Shown piece by piece: positions 39,042-52,700 of a stretch of DNA of 64,000 nt. Each line of letters starts with the position of its first letter. The stretch's first letter is position 1. The notes beneath the pieces were generated by a model. It searched no databases, was not told the origin of the DNA, and was given only the letters and a program-made list of their open reading frames with translations. The translations under genes and the position numbers were made by a program. This DNA comes from Anisus vortex (lineage: Eukaryota > Mollusca > Gastropoda > Planorbidae), in contig CASBPS010000073.1 in assembly GCA_949126835.1 (NCBI GenBank), positions 23,001-87,000 on the forward strand. The letters are read 5' to 3'.

Positions 39042-40328
39042 TTGAAATATTGTTTGAATATAGTTTGAATATAGTTATATAGTTTTGAATATAGTTTGAA
39101 TATAGTTAAATAAAGTTAAATATAGTCGAAATATAGTTTTAATATAGTTAAATCTAGATGAAATATAGTTTGAATATAGTTAAATATAGTTGAAATATAG
39201 TTTGTATATAGTTGAAATATTGTTTTAATATAGTTTGAATATAGTTGTATACTTTTAAATATAGTTTGAATATAGTCGAAATATAGTTTGAATATAGTTA
39301 AATATAGTTAAATATAGTCGAAATATAGTTTGAATATAGTTAAATATAGTTGACAATAGTTTGTATATAGTTGAAATATTGTTTGATTATAGTTTAAATA
39401 TAGTTATATAGTTTTGAATATAGTTTGAATATAGTTAAAATATAGTTTGAATATAGTTAAAAAAAGTCAAATATAGTAGAAATATAGTTTAAATATAGTT
39501 AAATCTAGTTGAAATATAGTTTGAATATAGTTAAATATAGTTGAAATAAAGTTTTAATATAGTTTGAATATAGTTAAATATTCGTCATATGCTCCAGACA
39601 TAGTTAAATATAGTTAAAATATAGTTTGAAAATAGTCGAAATATAGTTTGAGTATAGTTAAATATAGTTTGAATATAGCTAAATATAGTTGAAATATAGT
39701 TTAAATAAAGTCGAAATATAGTTTGAATATAGTTAATATTGTTAAAATATTTTAGAGTTTTAATATTGTCGAAATATAGTTTGAATATAGTTAAATATAG
39801 TTCAAATATAGTTTGAATATAGTTAAATATAGATGAAATATAGTTTGAATATAGTCGAAATATAGTTTGAATATAGTTTGAATATAGTCTAAATATAGTT
39901 TGAAAATAATTAAATATAGTTAAAATAATTTACAGTTTGAATATTGTCCAAATATAGTTTGAATATAGTTAAATATAGTTAAAATATAGTTAGAATAAAT
40001 TTAATCTAGTTGAAATATAGCTTGAATATAGTTAATTATAGTTGACATAATAAAGTTTGTATGTAGTTGAAATATTGTTTGAATATAGTTTGAATATAGT
40101 TATATCGTTTTGAATATAGTTTGAATATAGTTGAAATATAGTTTGAATATAGTTAAATAAAGTTAAATATAGTCGAAATATAGTTTGAATATAGTTAAAT
40201 CTAGTAAAAATATAGTTTGAATATAGTTAAATATAGTTGAAATATAGTTTGTATATAGTTGAAATATTGTTTGAATATAGTTTGAATATAGTTAAATATA
40301 GTTAAATATAGTCAAAATATAGTTTGAA

Positions 40329-40648
40329 TATAGTTAAATATAGTTTACATATAGTTTGTATATAGTTGAAATATTGTTTGATTATAGTTTAAATATAGTT
40401 ATATAGTTTTGAATATAGTTTGAATATAGTTAAAATATAGTTTGAATATAGTTAAATAAAGTGAAATATAGTAGAAATATAGTTTGAATATAGTCAAATA
40501 TAGTTTACATATAGTTTGTATATAGTTGAAATATTGTTTGATTATAGTTTAAATATAGTTATATAGTTTTGAATATAGTTTGAATATAGTTAAAATATAG
40601 TTTGAATATAGTTAAATAAAGTGAAATATAGTAGAAATATAGTTTGAA
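40329..40648. repeat. Nested 160-bp tandem duplication, copy 2
   Basis: The same 160-bp duplication as at 36513, located 3816 bp downstream. One base differs (agtcaaatatagtttac in the second unit). It shows that the 160-bp event came before the 3816-bp event. Confidence 0.8.
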
Positions 40649-43600
40649 TATAGTTAAATCTAGTTGAAATATAGTTTGAATATAGTTAAATATAGTTGAA
40701 ATAAAGTTTCAATATAGTTTGAATATAGTTAAATATTCCTCATATGCTCCAGACATAGTTAAATATAGTTAAAAAATAGTTTGAATATAGTCGAAATATA
40801 GTTTGAGTATAGTTAAATATAGTTTGAATATAGCTAAATATAGTTGAAATATAGTTTAAATATAGTAAAAATATAGTTTGAATATAGTTTGAATAAAGTC
40901 GAAATATAGTTAGAATATAGTTAAATATTGTTAAAATATTTTATAGTTTTAATATTGTCGAAATATAGTTTGAATATAGTTAAATATAGTTAAAATATAG
41001 TTTGAATATAGTTAAATATAGATGAAATATAGTTTGAATATAGTCGAAATATAGTTTGAATATAGTTTGAATATAGTCTAAATATAGTTTGAAAATAATT
41101 AAATATAGTTAAAATAATTTACAGTTTGAATATAGTCCAAATATAGTTTGAATACAGTTAAATATAGTTAAAATATAGTTAGAATAAATTTAATCTAGTT
41201 TAAATATAACTTGAATATAGTTAAATATAGTTGACATAATATAGTTTGTATATAGTTGAAATATTGTTTGAATATAGTTTGAATATAGTTATATCGTTTT
41301 GAATATAGTTTGAATATAGTTGAAATATAGTTTGAATATAGTTAAATAAAATTAAATAAAGTCGAAATATAGTTTGAATATAGTTAAATCTAGTAAAAAT
41401 ATAGTTTGAATATACTTAAATATAGTTGAAATAAAGTTTGTATATAGTTGAAATATTGTTTGAATATAGTTTAAACATAGTTGTATACTTTTAAATATAG
41501 TTTGAATATAGTCGATATATAGTTTGAATATAGTTGAATATAGTTAAAATATAGTTAGAATAAAGTTAATATAGTTGAAAAATAGTTTGAATATAGTTAA
41601 ATATAGTTAAATATAGTCGAAATGTGGTTTGAATATAGTTAAATATAGATGAAATATAGTTTGAATATAGTCGAAATATAGTTTAAATATAGATAAATAT
41701 AGTTAAAATTTAGTTTGAATATAGTTAAATATAGATGAAATATAGTTTGAATTTAGTCGAATTATAGTTTGAATATAGTTAATTATAGTTCAAATTTAGT
41801 TTGAATATAGTTAAAATAGTTGAAATATGGTTTGAATATAGTCTAAATATAGTTTGAATATAGTTTGAATATAGTCTAAAAATAGTTTGAAAATAGTTAA
41901 ATATATTTAAAAATTTTTTGAATATAGTTAAATAAAGTTGAAATATATTTTGAATATAGTCGAAATATAGTTTGAATATAGTTAAATATAGTTAAATATA
42001 GTCGAAATATAGTTTGAATATAGTTAAATATAGTTGACAATAGTTTGTATATAGTTGAAATATTGTTTGATTATAGTTTAAATATAGTTATATAGTTTTG
42101 AATATAGTTTGAATATAGTTAAAATATAGTTTGAATATAGTTAAATAAATTGAAATATAGTAGAAATATAGTTTAAATATAGTTAAATCTAGTTGAAATA
42201 TAGTTTGAATATAGTTAAATATAGTTGAAATAAAGTTTCAATATAGTTTGAATATAGTTAAATATTCCTCATATGCTCCAGACATAGTTGAATATAGTTA
42301 AAATATACTTTGAATATAGTCGAAATATAGTTTGAGTATAGTTAAATATAGTTTGAATATAGCTAAATATAGTTGAAATATAGTTTAAATAAAGTCGAAA
42401 TATAGTTTGAATATAGTTAATATTGTTAAAATATTTTATAGTTTTAATATTGTCGAAATATAGTTTGAATATAGTTAAATATAGTTAAAATATAGTTTGA
42501 ATATAGTTAAATATAGATGAAATATAGTTTGAATATAGTCGAAATATAGTTTGAATATAGTTTGAATATAGTCTAAATATAGTTTGAAAATAATTAAATA
42601 TAGTTAAAATAATTTACAGTTTGAATATTGTCCAAATATAGTTTGAATATAGTTAAATATAGTTAAAATATAGTTATAATAAATTTAATCTAGTTGAAAT
42701 ATAGCTTGAATATAGTTAATTATAGTTGACATAATAAAGTTTGTATGTAGTTGAAATATTGTTTGAATATAGTTTGAATATAGTTATATCGTTTTGAATA
42801 TAGTTTGAATATAGTTGAAATATAGTTTGAATATAGTTAAATAAAGTTAAATATAGTCGAAATATAGTTTGAATATAGTTAAATCTAGTAAAAATATAGT
42901 TTGAATATAGTTAAATATAGTTGAAATATAGTTTGTATATAGTTGAAATATTGTTTGAATATAGTTTGAATATAGTTAAATATAGTTAAATATAGTCAAA
43001 AAATAGTTTGAATATAGTTTAATATAGTTTACATATAGTTTGTATATAGTTGAAATATTGTTTGATTATAGTTTAAATATAGTTATATAGTTTTGAATAT
43101 AGTTTGAATATAGTTAAAATATAGTTTGAATATAGTTAAATAAAGTGAAATATAGTAGAAATATAGTTTGAATATAGTTAAATCTAGTTGAAATATAGTT
43201 TGAATATAGTTAAATTTAGTTGAAATAAAGTTTCAATATAGTTTGAATATAGTTAAATATTCCTCATATGCTCCAGACATAGTTAAATATAGTTGAAATA
43301 TAGTTTGAATATAGTCGAAATATAGTTTGAGTATAGTTAAATATAGTTTGAATATAGCTAAATATAGTTGAAATAAAGTTTAAATATAGTAAAAATATAG
43401 TTTGAATATAGTTTGAATAAAGTCGAAATATAGTTAGAATATAGTTAAATATTGTTAAAATATTTTATTGTTTTAATATTGTCGAAATATAGTTTGAATA
43501 TAGTTAAATATAGTTAAAATATAGTTTGAATATAGTTAAATATAGATGAAATATAGTTTGAATATAGTCGAAATATAGTTTGAATATAGTTTGAATATAG

Positions 43601-46600
43601 TCTAAATATAGTTTGAAAATAATTAAATATAGTTAAAATAATTTACAGTTTGAATATAGTCCAAATATAGTTTGAATACAGTTAAATATAGTTAAAATAT
43701 AGTTAGAATAAATTTAATCTAGTTTAAATATAACTTGAATATAGTTAAATATAGTTGACATAATATAGTTTGTATAAAGTTGAAATATTGTTTGAATATA
43801 GTTTAAATATAGTTATATCGTTTTGAATATAGTTTGAATATAGTTGAAATATAGTTTGAATATAGTTAAATATAGTTAAATATAGTCGAAATATAGTTTG
43901 AATATAGTTAAATATAGTTGACATATAGTTTGTATATAGTTGAAATATTGTTTGAATATAGTTTGAATATAGTTATATAGTTTTGAATATAGTTTGAATA
44001 TAGTTAAATAAAGTTAAATATAGTCGAAATATAGTTTTAATATAGTTAAATCTAGATGAAATATAGTTTGAATATAGTTAAATATAGTTGAAATATAGTT
44101 TGTATATAGTTGAAATATTATTTGAATATAGTTTAAATATAGTTGTATACATTTAAATATAGTTTGAATATAGTCGAAATATAGTTTGAATATAGTTAAA
44201 TATAGTTAAATATAGTCGAAATATAGTTTGAATATAGTTAAATATAGTTGACAATAGTTTGTATATAGTTGAAATATTGTTTGATTATAGTTTAAATATA
44301 GTTATATAGTTTTGAATATAGTTTGAATATAGTTAAAATATAGTTTGAATATAGTTAAATAAAGTGAAATATAGTAGAAATATAGTTTAAATATAGTTAA
44401 ATCTAGTTGAAATATAGTTTGAATATAGTTAAATATATTTGAAATAAAGTTTTAATATAGTTTGAATATAGTTAAATATTCGTCATATGCTCCAGACATA
44501 GTTAAATATAGTTAAAATATAGTTTGAAAATAGTCGAAATATAGTTTGAGTATAGTTAAATATAGTTTGAATATAGCTAAATATAGTTGAAATATAGTTT
44601 AAATAAAGTCGAAATATAGTTTGAATATAGTTAATATTGTTAAAATATTTTAGAGTTTTAATATTGTCGAAATATAGTTTGAATATAGTTAAATATAGTT
44701 CAAATATAGTTTGAATATAGTTAAATATAGATGAAATATAGTTTGAATAAAGTCGAAATATAGTTTGAATATAGTTTAAATATAGTCTAAATATAGTTTG
44801 AAAATAATTAAATATAGTTAAAATAATTTACAGTTTGAATATTGTCCTAAAATAGTTTGAATATAGTTAAATATAGTTAAAATATAGTTAGAATAAATTT
44901 AATCTAGTTGAAATATAGCTTGAATATAGTTAATTATAGTTGACATAATAAAGTTTGTATGTAGTTGAAATATTGTTTGAATATAGTTAAATCTAGTAAA
45001 AATATAGTTTGAATATAGTTAAATATAGTTGAAATATAGTTTGTATATAGTTGAAATATTGTTTGAATATAGTTTGAATATAGTTAAATATAGTTAAATA
45101 TAGTCAAAATATAGTTTGAATATAGTTAAATATAGTTTACATATAGTTTGTATATAGTTAAAATATTGTTTGATTATAGTTTAAAAATAGTTATATAGTT
45201 TTGAATATAGTTTGAATATAGTTAAAATATAGTTTGAATATAGTTAAATAAAGTGAAATATAGTAGAAATATAGTTTGAATATAGTTAAATCTAGTTGAA
45301 ATATAGTTTGAATATAGTAAAATATAGTTGAAATAAAGTTTTTCAATATAGTTTGAATATAGTTAAATATTCCTCATATGCTCCAGACATAGTTAAATAT
45401 AGTTAAAATATAGTTTGAATATAGTCGAAATATAGTTTGAGTATAGTTAAATATAGTTTGAATATAGCTAAATATAGTTGAAATATAGTTTAAATATAGT
45501 AAAAATATAGTTTGAATATAGTTTGAATAATGTCGAAATATAGTTAGAATATAGTTAAATATTGTTAAAATATTTTATAGTTTTAATATTGTCGAAATAT
45601 AGTTTGAATATAGTTAATGATAGATAAAATATAGTTTGAATATAGTTAAATATAGATGAAATATAGTTTGAATATAGTCGAAATATAGTTTGAATATAGT
45701 TTGAATATAGTCTAAATATAGTTTGAAAATAATTAAATATAGTTAAAATAATTTACAGTTTGAATATAGTCCAAATATAGTTTGAATACAGTTAAATATA
45801 GTTAAAATATAGTTAGAATAAATTTAATCTAGTTTAAATATAACTTGAATATAGTTAAATATAGTTGACTTAATATAGTTTGTATATAGTTGAAATATTG
45901 TTTGAATATAGTTTGAATATAGTTATATCGTTTTGAATATAGTTTGAATATAGTTGAAATATAGTTTGAATATAGTTAAATAAAATTAAATAAAGTCGAA
46001 ATATAGTTTGAATATAGTTAAATCTAGTAAAAATATAGTTTGAATATAGTTAAATATAGTTGAAATAAAGTTTGTATATAGTTGAAATATTGTTTGAATA
46101 TAGTTTAAACATAGTTGTATACTTTTAAATATAGTTTGAATATAGTCGATATATAGTTTAAATATAGTTGAATATAGTTAAAATATAGTTAGAATATAGT
46201 TAGAATAAATTTAATCTAGTTTAAATATAACTTGAATATAGTTAAATATAGTTGACATAATATAGTTTGTATATAGTTGAAATATTGTTTGAATATAGTT
46301 TAAATATAGTTATATCGTTTTGAATATAGTTTGAATATAGTTGAAATATAGTTTGAATATAGTTAAATATAGTTAAATATAGTCGAAATATAGTTTGAAT
46401 ATAGTTAAATATAGTTGACATATAGTTTGTATATAGTTGAAATATTGTTTGAATATAGTTTGAATATAGTTATATAGTTTTGAATATAGTTTGAATATAG
46501 TTAAATAAAGTTAAATATAGTCGAAATATAGTTTTAATATAGTTAAATCTAGATGAAATATAGTTTGAATATAGTTAAATATAGTTGAAATATAGTTTGT

Positions 46601-49451
46601 ATATAGTTGAAATATTGTTTGAATATAGTTTAAATATAGTTGTATACTTTTAAATATAGTTTGAATATAGTCGAAATATAGTTTGAATATAGTTAAATAT
46701 AGTTAAATATAGTCGAAATATAGTTTGAATATAGTTAAATATAGTTGACAATAGTTTGTATATAGTTGAAATATTGTTTGATTATAGTTTAAATATAGTT
46801 ATATAGTTTTGAATATAGTTTGAATATAGTTAAAATATAGTTTGAATATAGTTAAATAAAGTGAAATATAGTAGAAATATAGTTTAAATATAGTTAAATC
46901 TAGTTGAAATATAGTTTGAATATAGTTAAATATATTTGAAATAAAGTTTTAATATAGTTTGAATATAGTTAAATATTCGTCATATGCTCCAGACATAGTT
47001 AAATATAGTTAAAATATAGTTTGAAAATAGTCGAAATATAGTTTGAGTATAGTTAAATATAGTTTGAATATAGCTAAATATAGTTGAAATATAGTTTAAA
47101 TAAAGTCGAAATATAGTTTGAATATAGTTAATATTGTTAAAATATTTTAGAGTTTTAATATTGTTGAAATATAGTTTAAATATAGTTAAATATAGTTCAA
47201 ATATAGTTTGAATATAGTTAAATATAGATGAAATATAGTTTGAATATAGTCGAAATATAGTTTGAATATAGTTTGAATATAGTCTAAATATAGTTTGAAA
47301 ATAATTAAATATAGTTAAAATAATTTACAGTTTGAATATTGTCCTAAAATAGTTTGAATATAGTTAAATATAGTTAAAATATAGTTAGAATAAATTTAAT
47401 CTAGTTGAAATATAGCTTGAATATAGTTAATTATAGTTGACATAATAAAGTTTGTATGTAGTTGAAATATTGTTTGAATATAGTTTGAATATAGTTATAT
47501 CGTTTTGAATATAGTTTGAATATAGTTGAAATATAGTTTGAATATAGTTAAATAAAGTTAAATATAGTCGAAATTAAGTTTGAATATAGTTAAATCTAGT
47601 AAAAATATAGTTTGAATATAGTTAAATATAGTTGAAATATAGTTTGTATATAGTTGAAATATTGTTTGAATATAGTTTGAATATAGTTAAATATAGTTAA
47701 ATATAGTCAAAATATAGTTTGAATATAGTTAAATATAGTTTACATATAGTTTGTATATAGTTAAAATATTGTTTGATTATAGTTTAAAAATAGTTATATA
47801 GTTTTGAATATAGTTTGAATATAGTTAAAATATAGTTTGAATATAGTTAAATAAAGTGAAATATAGTAGAAATATAGTTTGAATATAGTTAAATCTAGTT
47901 GAAATATAGTTTGAATATAGTTAAATATAGTTGAAATAAAGTTTTTCAATATAGTTTGAATATAGTTAAATATTCCTCATATGCTCCAGACATAGTTAAA
48001 TATAGTTAAAATATAGTTTGAATATAGTCGAAATATAGTTTGAGTATAGTTAAATATAGTTTGAATATAGCTAAATATAGTTGAAATATAGTTTAAATAT
48101 AGTAAAAATATAGTTTGAATATAGTTTGAATAATGTCGAAATATAGTTAGAATATAGTTAAATATTGTTAAAATATTTTATAGTTTTAATATTGTCGAAA
48201 TATAGTTTGAATATAGTTAATGATAGATAAAATATAGTTTGAATATAGTTAAATATAGATGAAATATAGTTTGAATATAGTCGAAATATAGTTTGAATAT
48301 AGTTTGAATATAGTCTAAATATAGTTTGATAATAATTAAATATAGTTAAAATAATTTACAGTTTGAATATAGTCCAAATATAGTTTGAATACAGTTAAAT
48401 ATAGTTAAAATATAGTTAGAATAAATTTAATCTAGTTTAAATATAACTTGAATATAGTTAAATATAGTTGACATAATATAGTTTGTATATAGTTGAAATA
48501 TTGTTTGAATATAGTTTGAATATAGTTATATCGTTTTGAATATAGTTTGAATATAGTTGAAATATAGTTTGAATATAGTTAAATAAAATTAAATAAAGTC
48601 GAAATATAGTTTGAATATAGTTAAATCTAGTAAAAATATAGTTTGAATATAGTTAAATATAGTTGAAATAAAGTTTGTATATAGTTGAAATATTGTTTGA
48701 ATATAGTTTAAACATAGTTGTATACTTTTAAATATAGTTTGAATATAGTCGATATATAGTTTGAATATAGTTGAATATAGTTAAAATATAGTTAGAATAA
48801 AGTTAATATAGTTGAAAAATAGTTTGAATATAGTTAAATATAGTTAAATATAGTCGAAATGTGGTTTGAATATAGTTAAATATAGATGAAATATAGTTTG
48901 AATATAGTCGAAATATAGTTTAAATATAGATAAATATAGTTAAAATTTAGTTTGAATATAGTTAAATATAGATAAAATATAGTTTGAATATAGTCGAATT
49001 ATAGTTTGAATATAGTTAATTATAGTTCAAATTTAAATTGAATATAGTTAAAATAGTTGAAATATGGTTTGAATATAGTCTAAATATAGTTTGAATATAG
49101 TTTGAATATAGTCTAAAAATAGTTTGAAAATAGTTAAATATATTAAAAAAATTGTTTGAATATAGTTAAATAAAGTTGAAATATATTTTGAATATAGTCG
49201 AAATATAGTTTGAATATAGTTAAATATAGTTAAAATATAGTTAGAATAAAGTTAATCTAGTTGAAATATAGTTTGAATATAGTTAAATATAGTTGACATA
49301 ATATAGTTTGTATATAGTTGAAATATTGTTTGAATATAGTTTGAATATAGTTATATAGTTTTGAATATAGTTTGAATATAGTTGAAATGTAGTTTGAATA
49401 TAGTTAAATAAAGTTAAATATAGTCGATATATAGTTTCAGAAAAAATAAAT

Positions 49452-49731
49452 CTAGTAAAAAATATAGTTTGAATATAGTTAAATATAGTTGAAATATAGT
49501 TTGTATATAGTTGAAATATTGTTTGAATATAGTTTGAATATAGTTAAATATAGTTAAATATAGTCAAAATATAGTTTGAATATAGTTAAATCTAGTAAAA
49601 ATATAGTTTGAATATAGTTAAATATAGTTGAAATATAGTTTGTATATAGTTGAAATATTGTTTGAATATAGTTTGAATATAGTTAAATATAGTTAAATAT
49701 AGTCAAAATATAGTTTGAATATAGTTAAATA
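49452..49731. repeat. Tandem duplication, 140-bp offset
   Basis: A segment headed by ctagtaaaa at 49452 recurs at 49592 with the same order through agtcaaaatatag. It follows an unusual tttcagaaaaaataaatc stretch that recurs near 53123. Confidence 0.7.
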
Positions 49732-52700
49732 TAGTTTACATATAGTTTGTATATAGTTAAAATATTGTTTGATTATAGTTTAAAAATAGTTATATAGTTT
49801 TGAATATAGTTTGAATATAGTTAAAATATAGTTTGAATATAGTTAAATAAAGTGAAATATAGTAGAAATATAGTATGAATATAGTTAAATCTAGTTGAAA
49901 TATAGTTTGAATATAGTTAAATATAGTTGAAATAAAGTTTCAATATAGTTTGAATATAGTTAAATATTCCTCATATGCTCCAGACATAGTTAAATATAGT
50001 TAAAATATAGTTTGAATATAGTCGAAATATAGTTTGAGTATAGTTAAATATAGTTTGAATATAGCTAAATATAGTTGAAATATAGTTTAAATATAGTAAA
50101 AATATAGTTTGAATATAGTTTGAATAATGTCGAAATATAGTTAGAATATAGTTAAATATTGTTAAAATATTTTATAGTTTTAATATTGTCGAAATATAGT
50201 TTGAATATAGTTAATGATAGATAAAATATAGTTTGAATATAGTTAAATATAGATGAAATATAGTTTGAATATAGTCGAAATATAGTTTGAATATAGTTTG
50301 AATATAGTCTAAATATAGTTTGAAAATAATTAAATATAGTTAAAATAATTTACAGTTTGAATATAGTCCAAATATAGTTTGAATACAGTTAAATATAGTT
50401 AAAATAAAGTTAGAATAAATTTAATCTAGTTTAAATATAACTTGAATATAGTTAAATATAGTTGACATAATATAGTTTGTATATAGTTGAAATATTGTTT
50501 GAATATAGTTTGAATATAGTTATATCGTTTTGAATATAGTTTGAATATAGTTGAAATATAGTTTGAATATAGTTAAATAAAATTAAATAAAGTCGAAATA
50601 TAGTTTGAATATAGTTAAATCTAGTAAAAATATAGTTTGAATATAGTTAAATATAGTTGAAATAAAGTTTGTATATAGTTGAAATATTGTTTGAATATAG
50701 TTTAAACATAGTTGTATACTTTTAAATATAGTTTGAATATAGTCGATATATAGTTTGAATATAGTTGAATATAGTTAAAATATAGTTAGAATAAAGTTAA
50801 TATAGTTGAAAAATAGTTTGAATATAGTTAAATATAGTTAAATATAGTCGAAATGTGGTTTGAATATAGTTAAATATAGATGAAATATAGTTTGAATATA
50901 GTCGAAATATAGTTTAAATATAGATAAATATAGTTAAAATTTAGTTTGAATATAGTTAAATATAGATGAAATATAGTTTGAATATAGTCGAATTTTAGTT
51001 TGAATATAGTTAATTATAGTTCAAATTTAGTTTGAATATAGTTAAAATAGTTGAAATATGGTTTGAATATAGTCTAAATATAGTTTGAATATAGTTTGAA
51101 TATAGTCTAAAAATAGTTTGAAAATAGTTAAATATATTAAAAAAATTGTTTGAATATAGTTAAATAAAGTTGAAATATATTTTGAATATAGTCGAAATAT
51201 AGTTTGAATATAGTTAAATATAGTTAAAATATAGTTAGAATAAAGTTAATCTAGTCAAAATATAGTTTGAATATAGTTAAATCTAGTAAAAATATAGTTT
51301 GAATATAGTTAAATATAGTTGAAATATAGTTTGTATATAGTTGAAATATTGTTTGAATATAGTTTGAATATAGTTAAATATAGTTAAATATAGTCAAAAT
51401 ATAGTTTGAATATAGTTAAATATAGTTTACATATAGTTTGTATATAGTTAAAATATTGTTTGATTATAGTTTAAAAATAGTTATATAGTTTTGAATATAG
51501 TTTGAATATAGTTAAAATATAGTTTGAATATAGTTAAATAAAGTGAAATATAGTAGAAATATAGTTTGAATATAGTTAAATCTAGTTGAAATATAGTTTG
51601 AATATAGTTAAATATAGTTGAAATAAAGTTTCAATATAGTTTGAATATAGTTAAATATTCCTCATATGCTCCAGACATAGTTAAATATAGTTAAAATATA
51701 GTTTGAATATAGTCGAAATATAGTTTGAGTATAGTTAAATATAGTTTGAATATAGCTAAATATAGTTGAAATATAGTTTAAATATAGTAAAAATATAGTT
51801 TGAATATAGTTTGAATAATGTCGAAATATAGTTAGAATATAGTTAAATATTGTTAAAATATTTTATAGTTTTAATATTGTCGAAATATAGTTTGAATATA
51901 GTTAATGATAGATAAAATATAGTTTGAATATAGTTAAATATAGATGAAATATAGTTTGAATATAGTCGAAATATAGTTTGAATATAGTTTGAATATAGTC
52001 TAAATATAGTTTGAAAATAATTAAATATAGTTAAAATAATTTACAGTTTGAATATAGTCCAAATATAGTTTGAATACAGTTAAATATAGTTAAAAAATAT
52101 AGTTAGAATAAATTTAATCTAGTTTAAATATAACTTGAATATAGTTAAATATAGTTGACATAATATAGTTTGTATATAGTTGAAATATTGTTTGAATATA
52201 GTTTGAATATAGTTATATCGTTTTGAATATAGTTTGAATATAGTTGAAATATAGTTTGAATATAGTTAAATAAAATTAAATAAAGTCGAAATATAGTTTG
52301 AATATAGTTAAATCTAGTAAAAATATAGTTTGAATATAGTTAAATATAGTTGAAATAAAGTTTGTATATAGTTGAAATATTGTTTGAATATAGTTTAAAC
52401 ATAGTTGTATACTTTTAAATATAGTTTGAATATAGTCGATATATAGTTTGAATATAGTTGAATATAGTTAAAATATAGTTAGAATAAAGTTAATATAGTT
52501 GAAAAATAGTTTGAATATAGTTAAATATAGTTAAATATAGTCGAAATGTGGTTTGAATATAGATAAATATAGATGAAATATAGTTTGAATATAGTCGAAA
52601 TATAGTTTAAATATAGATAAATATAGTTAAAATTTAGTTTGAATATAGTTAAATATAGATGAAATATAGTTTGAATATAGTCGAATTATAGTTTGAATAT

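Larger units (their letters stand above)
35225..42000. repeat. Higher-order duplication, 3816-bp offset
   Basis: Boxes at 35764 and 36919 recur at 39580 and 40735, each 3816 bp later. They keep the same cgtc variant in the first of each pair and the same nested 160-bp duplication. The second unit begins near 39041 and ends near 42000; it carries the B-type module once instead of twice. Confidence 0.82.
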
